Assembly: GCF_015351395.1 (NCBI RefSeq)
Contig: NZ_JADKPV010000003.1
Coordinates: 124,001 to 188,000, forward strand
DNA length: 64,000 nucleotides
Origin: Savagea serpentis
GTDB taxonomy: Bacteria; Bacillota; Bacilli; Bacillales_A; Planococcaceae
Reading direction: 5' to 3'
A program made the position numbers and the translations under genes. Of this stretch, positions 45,737 to 54,684 are shown in pieces. The notes under the pieces are model-generated. The model was given only the letters and a program-made list of their open reading frames with translations. It did no database searches and was not told the DNA's origin. Position 1 is the stretch's first letter; each line of letters begins with the position of its first letter.

Positions 45737-45784
45737 AAAAAAATGTGTGACATCCGCCATATAATCTGGGTGTCACACATTTTT
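45737..45784. terminator. bidirectional terminator
   Basis: AAAAAAATGTGTGACA and TGTCACACATTTTT pair; serves the CynX-type and the convergent MFS gene. Confidence 0.88.
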
Positions 45785-45797
45785 AAAATTTCTATGC

Positions 45798-46982
45798 TTA
45801 TATTCTTTCCCTTCTAAATGAACGCATTATTAAAATCAAAAGTGCGACGAGCGCTAACACAAAACAAAAGACAAATACTGATTCGTATTGTTCACCTCGA
45901 AGGAACACAGAAGCGAGTAATGGCCCTAAAACAATACCAAAAGCATAAAAAGACTGAAACAGTCCCATAGCTCCCATCTTAATATCAGGCTCAACCGTTT
46001 CAATCGCTCCAGCTAAAGTTAAAGGAAATACAGGTCCAAGCGCTCCACCAATGACGATATGTGCTACATAAAAAATCCATAAAGAAGTTGTCGAAGCAAG
46101 CAATATAAATGCGAACGCTATGCTGACAAAACACCCTATTAATATACGTGAACGTTGTTTAAGAGATAAATCAAATCTCATTAAAACAAATGCCCCTAAA
46201 CTATGAGGGAGAAAAAAACTTAAAACAACCCAGATCATCGCCTGTTCTCCGACTCCTAGTGTCGTCGCATACGGAATCGAATAGCCGAATATTGTAATAA
46301 ATAAAAGAGCATGTCCGAGTAATGAAATGACACCACTCCTCCATGTATCCCGATGATGTAAAATACGTTCTATTAACGCTTTAAGAGACCCCTTTTGCGT
46401 TTTAGTTACTGGCGGGAATTGGATTTGCATCATGCAATATAAGCCTGCTATTGTACTCATTAACGCTAGTATAAAAGGTATTTTCCAACCAAAATAGTGG
46501 ACCATATATCCTGTCATTGACATACAGACAAGCTGTGTCGTAATCGTTAAAAACTGAACGAATCCCATCGCTTTTGCAAGATGTTTTGTTGAGAAGAAGG
46601 TTGCATAAAGAACAGTTACCATCACCCACATAGAAGCACTAATCCCAATCATAAAGCGCGCTAAAAAAACTGATGTGAATGAATTTGAAACAATTAAAAG
46701 AAAAGAACTGAAAAAGGCGAATATAAAGCTACTTCGAAAAAACATAATTTGGAATTTCGGATATCGACTCGCCCAGACCCCTAAAGGAAAACGAAGAAGA
46801 ACTTGTGATATTCCATAGCTTGCTAATAATATGCCAATTGTTAACGTGCTAAATTGAACATGTTCAAGATATAAAGTAAATGTGGGAACATAAATATAGT
46901 TAGAAAACCAAAATAAAATAATGGTTAAAACAAAAAATAGATGACTTCTTTCCATAGTAGAATCTTGCAAATATTTCTTCAT
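45798..46982 (-). CDS. MFS transporter
   Basis: A 394-aa major facilitator with 12 membrane segments. GVWASRYPKFQIMFF near residue 68 is the loop 2-3 region with a degenerate RxGRR motif, and the C-terminal half repeats the fold. Substrate not recognisable. It begins only 23 bases after the terminator hairpin that ends the catabolic operon, so it is either expressed by read-through of that operon or from a promoter overlapping the hairpin. Confidence 0.82.
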   Translation of the reverse strand: MKKYLQDSTMERSHLFFVLTIILFWFSNYIYVPTFTLYLEHVQFSTLTIGILLASYGISQVLLRFPLGVWASRYPKFQIMFFRSSFIFAFFSSFLLIVSNSFTSVFLARFMIGISASMWVMVTVLYATFFSTKHLAKAMGFVQFLTITTQLVCMSMTGYMVHYFGWKIPFILALMSTIAGLYCMMQIQFPPVTKTQKGSLKALIERILHHRDTWRSGVISLLGHALLFITIFGYSIPYATTLGVGEQAMIWVVLSFFLPHSLGAFVLMRFDLSLKQRSRILIGCFVSIAFAFILLASTTSLWIFYVAHIVIGGALGPVFPLTLAGAIETVEPDIKMGAMGLFQSFYAFGIVLGPLLASVFLRGEQYESVFVFCFVLALVALLILIMRSFRRERI

Positions 46983-47005
46983 AAATTAACCTGCTTTCTA
47001 TTTAG

Positions 47006-47050
47006 AAAAAGCGTTTTGACATTCACCGAAGTGCATGTCAAAACGCTTAA
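47006..47050 (-). terminator. terminator of the TRAP/transketolase operon
   Basis: AAGCGTTTTGACAT pairs with ATGTCAAAACGCTT around GCACTTCGGTGA, then T4C on minus, 25 bases after the gabD stop. Confidence 0.88.
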
Positions 47051-47075
47051 TCTATGCAGTTTGTTCTAACGATAC

Positions 47076-48506
47076 TTAATTTAAGCCAATCGAAATAAAT
47101 TTCGTTTCTAAGAAATCTTCAATCCCTTGTCTTCCGCCTTCGCGACCTAAACCACTTTCTTTGAAGCCACCAAATGGCGCTTGCGGTGTTGAAGGAGCGC
47201 CGTCATTCACCCCGACAATTCCATACTCTAACGCTTCACTCACGCGAATCGCATCCGATAAATTTTGCGTAAATACATACGCTGCTAATCCAAACGGAGA
47301 ATTATTCGCTCTTTCAATCGCTTCTTCGACAGTTTTAAATGTCGTGATCGGTACGAGTGGACCAAATGTCTCCTCATACATACAAAGCATATCGTCTGTC
47401 ACACTTGAAATCACAGTAGGCTTATAATAGAAACCGTCCGCTTCTATATAACGTGTGCCCCCTACTGTAATTTGAGCGCCTTTCGAGCGAGCATCTTCGA
47501 CATGTTCATTCACTTTAGAAACCGCTGCCTCATCAATTAATGGGCCGATGTCTGTTTCATCTTCTAAACCGTTTCCAATACGGAACTGTTTAACCGCTGC
47601 TGTAATGCGTTCAACAAATTCCACTTCAATCGATTCATGAACGAACACACGATTCGTACAAATACACGTTTGTCCAGCATTGCGGAATTTCGATGCTAGT
47701 ACACCTTCAACCGCCCGATCTAAATCTGCATCTTTCAAGACGAGGAAAGGCGCATGGCCTCCTAATTCTAACGATACCTTTTTCATCGTATCGGCCGCAT
47801 CTTTCATCAATTGTTTACCGACTTCCGTCGAACCTGTAAACGTTAATTTGCGAACGCGTGAATCTTGATTCCATACTTCGCCAATATCACGGCTTGAGCC
47901 TGTTACGATATTGATGACACCTTTTGGAATGCCTGCTTCTTCCGCGTACTTCACTAATAAAATCGCGGTTAATGGTGTTTGACTTGCTGGCTTCATCACA
48001 ACGGTACAACCCGCTGCGAGAGCTGGTGCTACTTTACGTGTAATCATCGCTGCTGGGAAATTCCAAGGGGTGATCGATGCGACAACACCGATCGGTTGAC
48101 GATGGACAACGAGTCGCTTATTCGCATGAGAAGCTGGAATCGTTTCTCCATAAATGCGCTTCGCTTCTTCCGCATACCAAAGAACATACGCATTCGCATA
48201 ACGTACTTCTCCTAACGCTTCACGCAAAGGCTTCCCTTGTTCTTGTGTCATCGTCATCGCAATTTCTTGCTCATTTTGTTGAATTAAAGAATACCAACGA
48301 TACAAATATTGGCTGCGTTCTTCCGCTGTCAATGCACTCCATGCTTTCAATGCTCCGTGAGCTGCATCAACCGCTGAAGCAGCAGCTTCTGCACCACCAT
48401 ATGGAACCGACGCAATCGTTTCACGCGTCGCTGGATTTTCAACATATAATCGCTCTAACTCTTTGCCTACCCATTCACCGTCAATATACATTTCATACTG
48501 TTTCAT
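47076..48506 (-). CDS. GabD-like NAD(P)-dependent aldehyde dehydrogenase
   Basis: A 476-aa class 3-type aldehyde dehydrogenase. The catalytic Glu in SLELGGHAPFLVL and Cys in NAGQTCICTN are present; the GGHAPF form is the one found in succinate-semialdehyde dehydrogenase GabD. MKQYEMYIDGEW is its likely N terminus (ATG 48506). No gabT is near. In this operon it may oxidise a C3 or C4 aldehyde (for example a semialdehyde or sulfolactaldehyde) instead of succinate semialdehyde; that is inference. It lies 131 bases after the tartrate-type dehydrogenase gene. Confidence 0.88.
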   Translation of the reverse strand: MKQYEMYIDGEWVGKELERLYVENPATRETIASVPYGGAEAAASAVDAAHGALKAWSALTAEERSQYLYRWYSLIQQNEQEIAMTMTQEQGKPLREALGEVRYANAYVLWYAEEAKRIYGETIPASHANKRLVVHRQPIGVVASITPWNFPAAMITRKVAPALAAGCTVVMKPASQTPLTAILLVKYAEEAGIPKGVINIVTGSSRDIGEVWNQDSRVRKLTFTGSTEVGKQLMKDAADTMKKVSLELGGHAPFLVLKDADLDRAVEGVLASKFRNAGQTCICTNRVFVHESIEVEFVERITAAVKQFRIGNGLEDETDIGPLIDEAAVSKVNEHVEDARSKGAQITVGGTRYIEADGFYYKPTVISSVTDDMLCMYEETFGPLVPITTFKTVEEAIERANNSPFGLAAYVFTQNLSDAIRVSEALEYGIVGVNDGAPSTPQAPFGGFKESGLGREGGRQGIEDFLETKFISIGLN

Positions 48507-48637
48507 CCTATATACGCTCCTCTCATCTTGAACACGTGAAAACAAACCTTTTTCGACTACGGTTTTTGAAATGAAATGCTGAGTTTCTCTTCCAAGTTGA
48601 CGTTTGTAGCGAAAAAGGTCATATTTTCATCACGTGA

Positions 48638-49717
48638 CTAATTCGACTGTTGAATTGTTTGAATCAATTGTGCGATTCGATTGCCCACTTCAGATGTAGA
48701 GCCATCACCCCCTAAATCAGGCGTTAACACTTCACCTTCTACAAGTAAATGTTCAATCGCTTGAATGAGAACAGCGCCTTCATCCGTTAAATCGAAATGA
48801 TCTAACATCTGGCTCGCTGACCAAATCGCAGCGAGAGGATTCGCTTTCCCTTGTCCAGCAATATCTGGAGCTGACCCATGAACGGGTTCAAACATCGATG
48901 GAAAAGCACGCTCTGGATTAATATTTGCACCTGCGGCAAGACCCATTCCTCCTGCGATTGCTGCTCCGATATCCGTCATAATGTCGCCAAATAAATTGGA
49001 TGTGACGACGATTTCAAAACGTCCCGGATCATTGATCATATGCATCGCCGCTGCATCTACTAAATAGGAATATGTCGTAACGTCTGGATAATCTTTTGCG
49101 ATTTCTTCAAATAACTCATCCCAAAAGACCATAGAATACTGCAAAGCATTTCCTTTACTAATACTCGTTAACGTTTTCTTTTCACGACGCGCTAGTTCAA
49201 ATGCATAACGCATGACACGCTCTGTTCCGTGACGTGAGAATACTCCTGTTTGTAAAGCGACTTCTTGAGGCTGACCACGATACAACCATTCTCCCGCTCC
49301 CGCATACTCACCTTCTGTATTTTCGCGAATAAAGGTCATTTGAATATTATCAACCGTTCCTTCTTTCAATACAGTCGGTGCACCATTCAATAAACGAATC
49401 GGGCGTAAATTAATGTATTGGTCAAATTGCTTCCGAATAATTAATAATAAATCCCATAATGAGACGTGATCCGGTACACCAGGATATCCAACTGCACCTA
49501 AATAAATAGCGTCAAACTCACGCAATACGTCCATGCCATCTTCAGGCATCATCCGTCCTTCACGTAAATAATATTCACAACCCCACGGTAAATGAACGAA
49601 TTCAAATTGAATTCCCTTTTCTTGCAGTGTCGTTAAAGCTTCAATTGCCTTAATTCCTTCAGCAATCACCTCAGGACCAATCCCGTCCCCTGCAATTACT
49701 GCAATTCGATAAGTCAT
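48638..49717 (-). CDS. tartrate/D-malate-type decarboxylating dehydrogenase
   Basis: A 359-aa member of the isocitrate/isopropylmalate dehydrogenase superfamily, in the TtuC/YcsA/DmlA group. GDGIGPEVIAEG at the N terminus, RENTEGEYAGAGEW near 131 and NLFGDIMTDIGAAIAGGMG near 240 define it and set it apart from LeuB at 32 kb (RELTGG). Likely substrates are tartrate, D-malate or 3-alkylmalate analogues. It sits in the catabolic operon, 33 bases after the transketolase subunit. GAGGAGAG precedes ATG. Confidence 0.88.
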   Translation of the reverse strand: MTYRIAVIAGDGIGPEVIAEGIKAIEALTTLQEKGIQFEFVHLPWGCEYYLREGRMMPEDGMDVLREFDAIYLGAVGYPGVPDHVSLWDLLLIIRKQFDQYINLRPIRLLNGAPTVLKEGTVDNIQMTFIRENTEGEYAGAGEWLYRGQPQEVALQTGVFSRHGTERVMRYAFELARREKKTLTSISKGNALQYSMVFWDELFEEIAKDYPDVTTYSYLVDAAAMHMINDPGRFEIVVTSNLFGDIMTDIGAAIAGGMGLAAGANINPERAFPSMFEPVHGSAPDIAGQGKANPLAAIWSASQMLDHFDLTDEGAVLIQAIEHLLVEGEVLTPDLGGDGSTSEVGNRIAQLIQTIQQSN

Positions 49718-49749
49718 GTTCTCTCCTCCTTTTCTTTCATCTTGTCACA

Positions 49750-50694
49750 TCAAGCCTTGTTATAAAAGTCTTTTATTTTACGCACCATACAAGAAACAGA
49801 TAAGCCATATTTCTCTAATAATTGTTCATTAGGAGCCGATTCTGCATTGCGGTCTTCCACACCGATTCGTAACATCTTCGTTGGGTGCTGTTCGCCAAGC
49901 ACTTCTGCTACTGCGCTTCCAAGCCCACCTAAAATACTATGTTCCTCAGCCGTTACGACGAGATTTGTTTTTTGAGCCGTTGCTAAAATCGCCGCCTCAT
50001 CTAAAGGTTTAATCGTCGGCATGTGCACAACTTCAACTGAAATTCCTTCATCTGCTAACTGTTTTGCCGCTTCCAACGTACGACTTGTTTGTGTTCCAGT
50101 CGCAATAACCGATACATCTGTCCCTTCTTTCAATGTTACCGCTCGGCCAATTTTAAAATCATAATCCTCAGCAAAAAGATAAGGATACTCATCTCGAGCT
50201 AAACGAATATAAACTGGTCCATCATAATCATTCGCAGCACGCATCGCTTTCTCCACTTCCACATTATCAGCAGGTGCAATGACGACCATATTTGCTAATG
50301 TTCTAAAAATCGCAATATCTTCTAAAGCTTGATGCGTCTTCCCTGTTAATCCTGTCAATAAGCCACTATAAGCGCCAACCATTTTAACATCTAATCGTGG
50401 TTGAGCGATTTGTACTTGAATTTGATCCAACGCACGTTTTGATAAAAATGCTGCAAATGTTACAGCCCACGGTTGCAAACCTGTTGAAGCTAAACCTGAA
50501 CAAACACTTAACATATTTTGCTCCGCAATTCCCATCTGTAAAAATTTTTCTGGTTTTTGATTCGCAACTACATCTGTTTTTGTTGAATTTGCTAAATCTC
50601 CGTCTACTGCGTACACCCGTGCATCTTTTTCAGCAAGCTCTAAAATGACTTTACTAAAGCGATCACGCATTGCGCCTTTTTGAATTTTTGTCAT
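49750..50694 (-). CDS. transketolase, C-terminal (pyrimidine-binding) subunit
   Basis: A 314-aa chain holding the Pyr-binding and C-terminal domains of a split transketolase. MGIAEQNMLSVCSGLASTG near residue 51-70 carries the conserved Glu that activates ThDP. Together with the N-terminal chain, whose gene overlaps it by four bases, it makes one enzyme. Split transketolases of this type are common in catabolic clusters, not in the housekeeping pentose-phosphate route. Confidence 0.93.
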   Translation of the reverse strand: MTKIQKGAMRDRFSKVILELAEKDARVYAVDGDLANSTKTDVVANQKPEKFLQMGIAEQNMLSVCSGLASTGLQPWAVTFAAFLSKRALDQIQVQIAQPRLDVKMVGAYSGLLTGLTGKTHQALEDIAIFRTLANMVVIAPADNVEVEKAMRAANDYDGPVYIRLARDEYPYLFAEDYDFKIGRAVTLKEGTDVSVIATGTQTSRTLEAAKQLADEGISVEVVHMPTIKPLDEAAILATAQKTNLVVTAEEHSILGGLGSAVAEVLGEQHPTKMLRIGVEDRNAESAPNEQLLEKYGLSVSCMVRKIKDFYNKA

Positions 50695-51530
50695 CCTTCC
50701 ATTCCCTCCGTTTCTAATTCAGTTAATGCGAGTTGAAGTTCTTCTTGAGTCGGTACTTTCGAATGCCATAAATAAGCGCCTTCCATGAAACTTACTCCTT
50801 TTCCTTTAATCGTATTGGCAATAATGACAGTCGGTTTCCCTTTTGTTTCGCGCGCTTCTTTAAATGCTTGATCTAACGAGTCATAACAATGACCGTCTAT
50901 AGAAATCACATGCCATCCAAATGCTTTCCAACGGTCTGACGGATCTTCCAGCGGTGCGTTGCGCGTCACTTGATCATCACTCCACCCAAATTGCTGAAGT
51001 CGGTTATTATCAACGATACAAACTAAATTATCGACACCATATTTTGAAGCAACATCTGCTGCTTCCCAAATTTGGCCTTCTTGTGATTCACCGTCCCCAA
51101 TCATGCAGTACGTTCTAAACGATGCATTTTGTGCTTTTGCCCCTAGCGCCATACCTAACCCTGCAGACAAACCTTGTCCTAAAGAACCCGTTGACATATC
51201 TAAACCAGGAAGAAGCGTCATATCTGGATGCCCTTGTAAACGTGAATTTAAAGCATCGAAAGTTGTTAACTCTTCCATAGGCAAAAATCCACGATACGCT
51301 AATACAGTATATAGTGCGATAGCCGAATGACCTTTCGATAAAATAAAGCGATCTCTATTTTCTTTTCGTCCATCTTTCGAATCAATGTTCATCTCTTTAA
51401 AATATAAATAATTCAAAACGTCTACTGCGGATAAAGGACCTCCGATATGTCCCGCTCCTGCATGATGAATCGTTTCAAGAATTGTGCTACGAATTTGCTT
51501 TGCTCTCGTTTCCAATTGTTTAATCTCCAT
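50691..51530 (-). CDS. transketolase, N-terminal (ThDP pyrophosphate-binding) subunit
   Basis: A 279-aa chain with GHIGGPLSAVDVL (27-39), HPDMTLLPGLDMSTGSLGQGL (101-121), and ThDP/metal motif GDGESQEGQIWEA at residues 145-157 followed by IVDNNRLQQFGW. The ATG lies directly beside the stop of the kinase gene. It transfers two-carbon units between ketoses and aldoses; which ones depends on the operon's unknown substrate. Confidence 0.93.
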   Translation of the reverse strand: MEIKQLETRAKQIRSTILETIHHAGAGHIGGPLSAVDVLNYLYFKEMNIDSKDGRKENRDRFILSKGHSAIALYTVLAYRGFLPMEELTTFDALNSRLQGHPDMTLLPGLDMSTGSLGQGLSAGLGMALGAKAQNASFRTYCMIGDGESQEGQIWEAADVASKYGVDNLVCIVDNNRLQQFGWSDDQVTRNAPLEDPSDRWKAFGWHVISIDGHCYDSLDQAFKEARETKGKPTVIIANTIKGKGVSFMEGAYLWHSKVPTQEELQLALTELETEGMEG

Positions 51531-52628
51531 TTATACTTCCTCCTCATAAATCGTGTTCATATTTCGCCAAAAAGAATCAAATTGTTCATTCATTTGCAAT
51601 GTTGAATCATCGTACCAATCTTTTGGAACTTCGTGATCTTTATGAATAACTTGACTTAATGGAACTGTTTGGTAAAGCGCTTTCCCATTTAAAAAATAAT
51701 TAGAAATCATTTGATTTCTTTTCCCTTTCATCATATGTTGAATGCCATATTGTCCTTGCTTATAAGCTAAGTCGACATCCATTGGAGACAATGATTGAAT
51801 CGTACACCTTTGAAGTATACCTGGATTTGTATATTTAATATCAATCGTAGAAATTGAAGTTTGTAGTAAACGTTTTAAAGTCTGACCGATTGTTTCATCT
51901 CTTTTTTGAGGATAAGCAACGACTCCTTCTGCTACTATGCAAACAATCGATTGCCCTCGCTGAATGGCATATAAAATCTCATTTAATAATTGATCATAAG
52001 AAACCGAAACTTCGGGAATTAAAAGAATGGTATGGATTTTTTCATTACTCGCATGAATATATTGTTGGCAACTCGCTGCTAACCATCCGACAGTACGCCC
52101 CATCGTTTCCACAATTTCAATGGTTTGACGCTTACGGTAACTCAATATATCGTGCGACATATTGTGCAATGTTTCGGTTAAGTATTTGGCAGAACTTAAA
52201 TAGCCAGGCGCAATCGTCGTGCCGAATATATCGTTATCGATCGTCTGTGGAAATCCAAAGATGATCGTGTCAGGACAATAATCACCAATCCGCTTTGTCA
52301 AACGCATCGTTCCATTGCCACCAATCATACAGACATAACGGATTTCCCACTTTTGAAAAATTGTACAACACCTTTGTAATTGTTCTTCCGATGGGCGATA
52401 GCGACTTGTTCCTAAAATAGCTCCTGGCTTTTGTTTAATATGTTGATAAGGGGAAGGAGAAGAAAGAGAAATAATATCTTCATTCAATACTCCTTCAATC
52501 CCTCCTAATGCTCCTAAAACATGCATTTCAGAATAATTTGTTTCAATATAATCGACAATGCCTTGTAAAGTCGCATTCATAACTGCTGTTGGCCCGCCAG
52601 ATTGCACAATGAGTATATTTTTTTTCAT
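51531..52628 (-). CDS. unusual PfkA-family phosphofructokinase-like kinase
   Basis: A 365-aa member of the PfkA family. Motifs in order: GGPTAVMNATLQG (residues 11-23; usually GGDAPGMNAAIRG), GGNGTMRLT (103-111), PQTIDND (127-133) and VETMGRTVGWLA (173-184). The catalytic Asp of TIDND is kept, but the metal-binding GGDG/GGDD has Asn at 106, and the residue before TIDND is Gln where ATP enzymes have Gly and PPi enzymes Lys. These changes suggest another phospho-donor or acceptor than fructose-6-phosphate. It lies between the LacI and transketolase genes. Functional identity is unknown. Confidence 0.8.
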   Translation of the reverse strand: MKKNILIVQSGGPTAVMNATLQGIVDYIETNYSEMHVLGALGGIEGVLNEDIISLSSPSPYQHIKQKPGAILGTSRYRPSEEQLQRCCTIFQKWEIRYVCMIGGNGTMRLTKRIGDYCPDTIIFGFPQTIDNDIFGTTIAPGYLSSAKYLTETLHNMSHDILSYRKRQTIEIVETMGRTVGWLAASCQQYIHASNEKIHTILLIPEVSVSYDQLLNEILYAIQRGQSIVCIVAEGVVAYPQKRDETIGQTLKRLLQTSISTIDIKYTNPGILQRCTIQSLSPMDVDLAYKQGQYGIQHMMKGKRNQMISNYFLNGKALYQTVPLSQVIHKDHEVPKDWYDDSTLQMNEQFDSFWRNMNTIYEEEV

Positions 52629-52646
52629 AATATGCAGTCCTTTTTA

Positions 52647-53636
52647 TTAAGTAGATTGACGAATCATCAAAGTAGGGTTAAATTTCAAATTTTTATTTTG
52701 GACAGGAATCCCTTGAATTTTATTTACGATTAATGAAATACATGCTGCGCCTATTTCTGGAATGGGTTGTGCTACAGATGTTAAAGTTGGCTGAACAATT
52801 GTTGCAATCGACGTATCGTCGTATCCGACAATTGCTAAATCTTCCGGAATCTCAAAATCTAAATCTCTTGCAGCTCGAATGGCACCCGCTGCAAGCAAGT
52901 CATTACAAGCGAAGATCGCTGTAGGTCGCTTCGCATCACTTAACAAACGACGAGTTTCCTTAATCGCTTCTTCGACATGTTCCACACCTTCAATATATTT
53001 AAAATTAGGCCATAATGGAATTTCCTGTTCTTCCAAATAGGTGTTGAAACCACGTATTCTTTCACGGTTTGACCATAAGTCACGTCCGAGTATACCGATA
53101 TATTGATGCCCCTGTTCCACAAGATGTTGCGCTGCTAAATATCCACCATAGTAATCATCATTTGCTACAGACATAACTGCAAATTCTGGTAGTTCACGTG
53201 CTACAATCACAACAGGTATATTCCGTTCAATCAATGTTTCAACAGGTTTCATCTGTTCAAAACCAGATGCTAGTATAAATCCATCCACTTGTTTTTGAAT
53301 GAGTAAATCAATATACTCGCTTTCTTTTACTGAACTATAATCTGTATTACAAATCACGACATTATAATCAAGATCTTTCGCGCTATCTTCAATGCTTCTT
53401 GCGAGTTCAGCAAAGAAAGGGTTTGCTAAATCAGGAATTAATAACCCGAGTGTATTCGTATTTTTACCTGTCAATGCTGTTGCGATAATGCTCGGTCGAT
53501 AATTTAACTCTTTCATTACCGCCAAAACATTTTCTCGTGTTTCTACACTGATGCGTCCTTTATTATTAATAACTTTCGAAACCGTCGCAATCGACACACC
53601 TGCTTTTTCTGCAATGTCATAAATCGTCACTTTCAA
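52647..53636 (-). CDS. LacI/GalR family regulator of the catabolic operon
   Basis: A 329-aa repressor. The helix-turn-helix VTIYDIAEKAGVSIATVSKVINNKG is at residues 3-27, followed by the hinge and a periplasmic-binding-protein-type sugar domain. TTG 53636 is eight bases from GGGTGG and puts the protein start at the normal place; a GTG 12 bases upstream overlaps the site. It is inside the operon and presumably represses its promoter at 58.6 kb, where AAGCGCTT palindromes, the LacI-type operator core, occur. The inducer is unknown. Confidence 0.9.
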   Translation of the reverse strand: MKVTIYDIAEKAGVSIATVSKVINNKGRISVETRENVLAVMKELNYRPSIIATALTGKNTNTLGLLIPDLANPFFAELARSIEDSAKDLDYNVVICNTDYSSVKESEYIDLLIQKQVDGFILASGFEQMKPVETLIERNIPVVIVARELPEFAVMSVANDDYYGGYLAAQHLVEQGHQYIGILGRDLWSNRERIRGFNTYLEEQEIPLWPNFKYIEGVEHVEEAIKETRRLLSDAKRPTAIFACNDLLAAGAIRAARDLDFEIPEDLAIVGYDDTSIATIVQPTLTSVAQPIPEIGAACISLIVNKIQGIPVQNKNLKFNPTLMIRQST

Positions 53637-53660
53637 AAAACTTACCACCCTTTCACATCA

Positions 53661-54671
53661 CTAGTCGTTCGGTTTCACCACTATCTTAATATCATTATGT
53701 GAAAGTGTCGTCGCACGTTGCATCGCTTCTTGCACTTCTTTCATAGGAAATATAGAAGTAATGAGGAGAGAAGCCTCGTGCGGATATTGTTCAAGAATTT
53801 TTAAAGCTAACGGGAACGTATGAACATAACGATAAACCGTTTTTAAATCAATTTCCTTTTGAATCATTTGAATAATATCTAATGGCACTTCTTTCGAAGG
53901 GAATCCGACTGCTACAATTGTACCACCTTTTTTTGTCACTCGAACAGCTTCATTTAAAGCTACTCCAGATCCAGATGTTTCTATGACGACATCAAATGAT
54001 TCATCCACACATTTTTCATGGCGAACATTAAGAGCATGCATCGCTCCAATTTTCTTTGCTACTGTTAACCGATCCTCTTGAAAATCTCCTACAGTAATTT
54101 CCCCCGCTCCAAAAGCGCGAGCGGCGAGAACAGTCACTAAACCTACAGGCCCCATGCCCGATATATAAACGGTCTGACCAGGTTTCAAATCCGCTCTTCT
54201 TAAAGCATGGATTCCTACAGATAAAGGCTCCGCTAAAGTAGCAATTTCAAAATTCAATTCATCTACTATCGGAAATACGACGCGACTTGGCACAGTTACA
54301 ATTTGCTTTAATAAGCCTGGGTTTGGAGGTGTCGATAAAAAATACATCGCTTCACATAAGTGATATCGTCCTTCTCTACAATAAGAACAAGTTTCGCAAT
54401 GAATCCCTGGTTCTATGATGACACGATCTCCTACTTGAATAGTCGTTACGGAAGAGTCTACTTCAATCACGACCCCACTTGCTTCATGGCCCTGTACATG
54501 TGGAAATTGTACAGAACGCTTGCCAATATGACCATGTTGATAATAGTGCACATCCGAACCACAAATTCCTACCGCTTCAATTCGAATTTTCACTTCTCCT
54601 ACACCACATACTGGCTCCAATTGTTCTTGCACTTCCACTCGCTCTAAAGCGGTCAATACTGCTGCTTTCAA
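53661..54671 (-). CDS. zinc-dependent polyol dehydrogenase (sorbitol/xylitol type)
   Basis: A 336-aa medium-chain dehydrogenase. Catalytic zinc ligands are seen in GICGSDVHYY and GHEASG; the structural zinc motif CETCSYCREGRYHLC has four cysteines; SGMGPVGLVTVLAARAFGA is the Rossmann glycine motif. The HYYQHG and YFLSTPPNPGL stretches are typical of L-iditol/xylitol dehydrogenases that turn a polyol into a ketose with NAD. TTG 54671 is preferred to the GTG at 54680 because AAAGGAG is eight bases away and the protein then begins MKAAVLT. Confidence 0.88.
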   Translation of the reverse strand: MKAAVLTALERVEVQEQLEPVCGVGEVKIRIEAVGICGSDVHYYQHGHIGKRSVQFPHVQGHEASGVVIEVDSSVTTIQVGDRVIIEPGIHCETCSYCREGRYHLCEAMYFLSTPPNPGLLKQIVTVPSRVVFPIVDELNFEIATLAEPLSVGIHALRRADLKPGQTVYISGMGPVGLVTVLAARAFGAGEITVGDFQEDRLTVAKKIGAMHALNVRHEKCVDESFDVVIETSGSGVALNEAVRVTKKGGTIVAVGFPSKEVPLDIIQMIQKEIDLKTVYRYVHTFPLALKILEQYPHEASLLITSIFPMKEVQEAMQRATTLSHNDIKIVVKPND

Positions 54672-54684
54672 ATCAATCACTCCT

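Noticed and set aside
47006-47050. AAGCGTTTTGACAT inverted repeat as an operator for the MFS gene
   Set aside because: Stem, GC-rich loop and T4 run form a terminator for the upstream gene; an added operator role is not needed to explain it.
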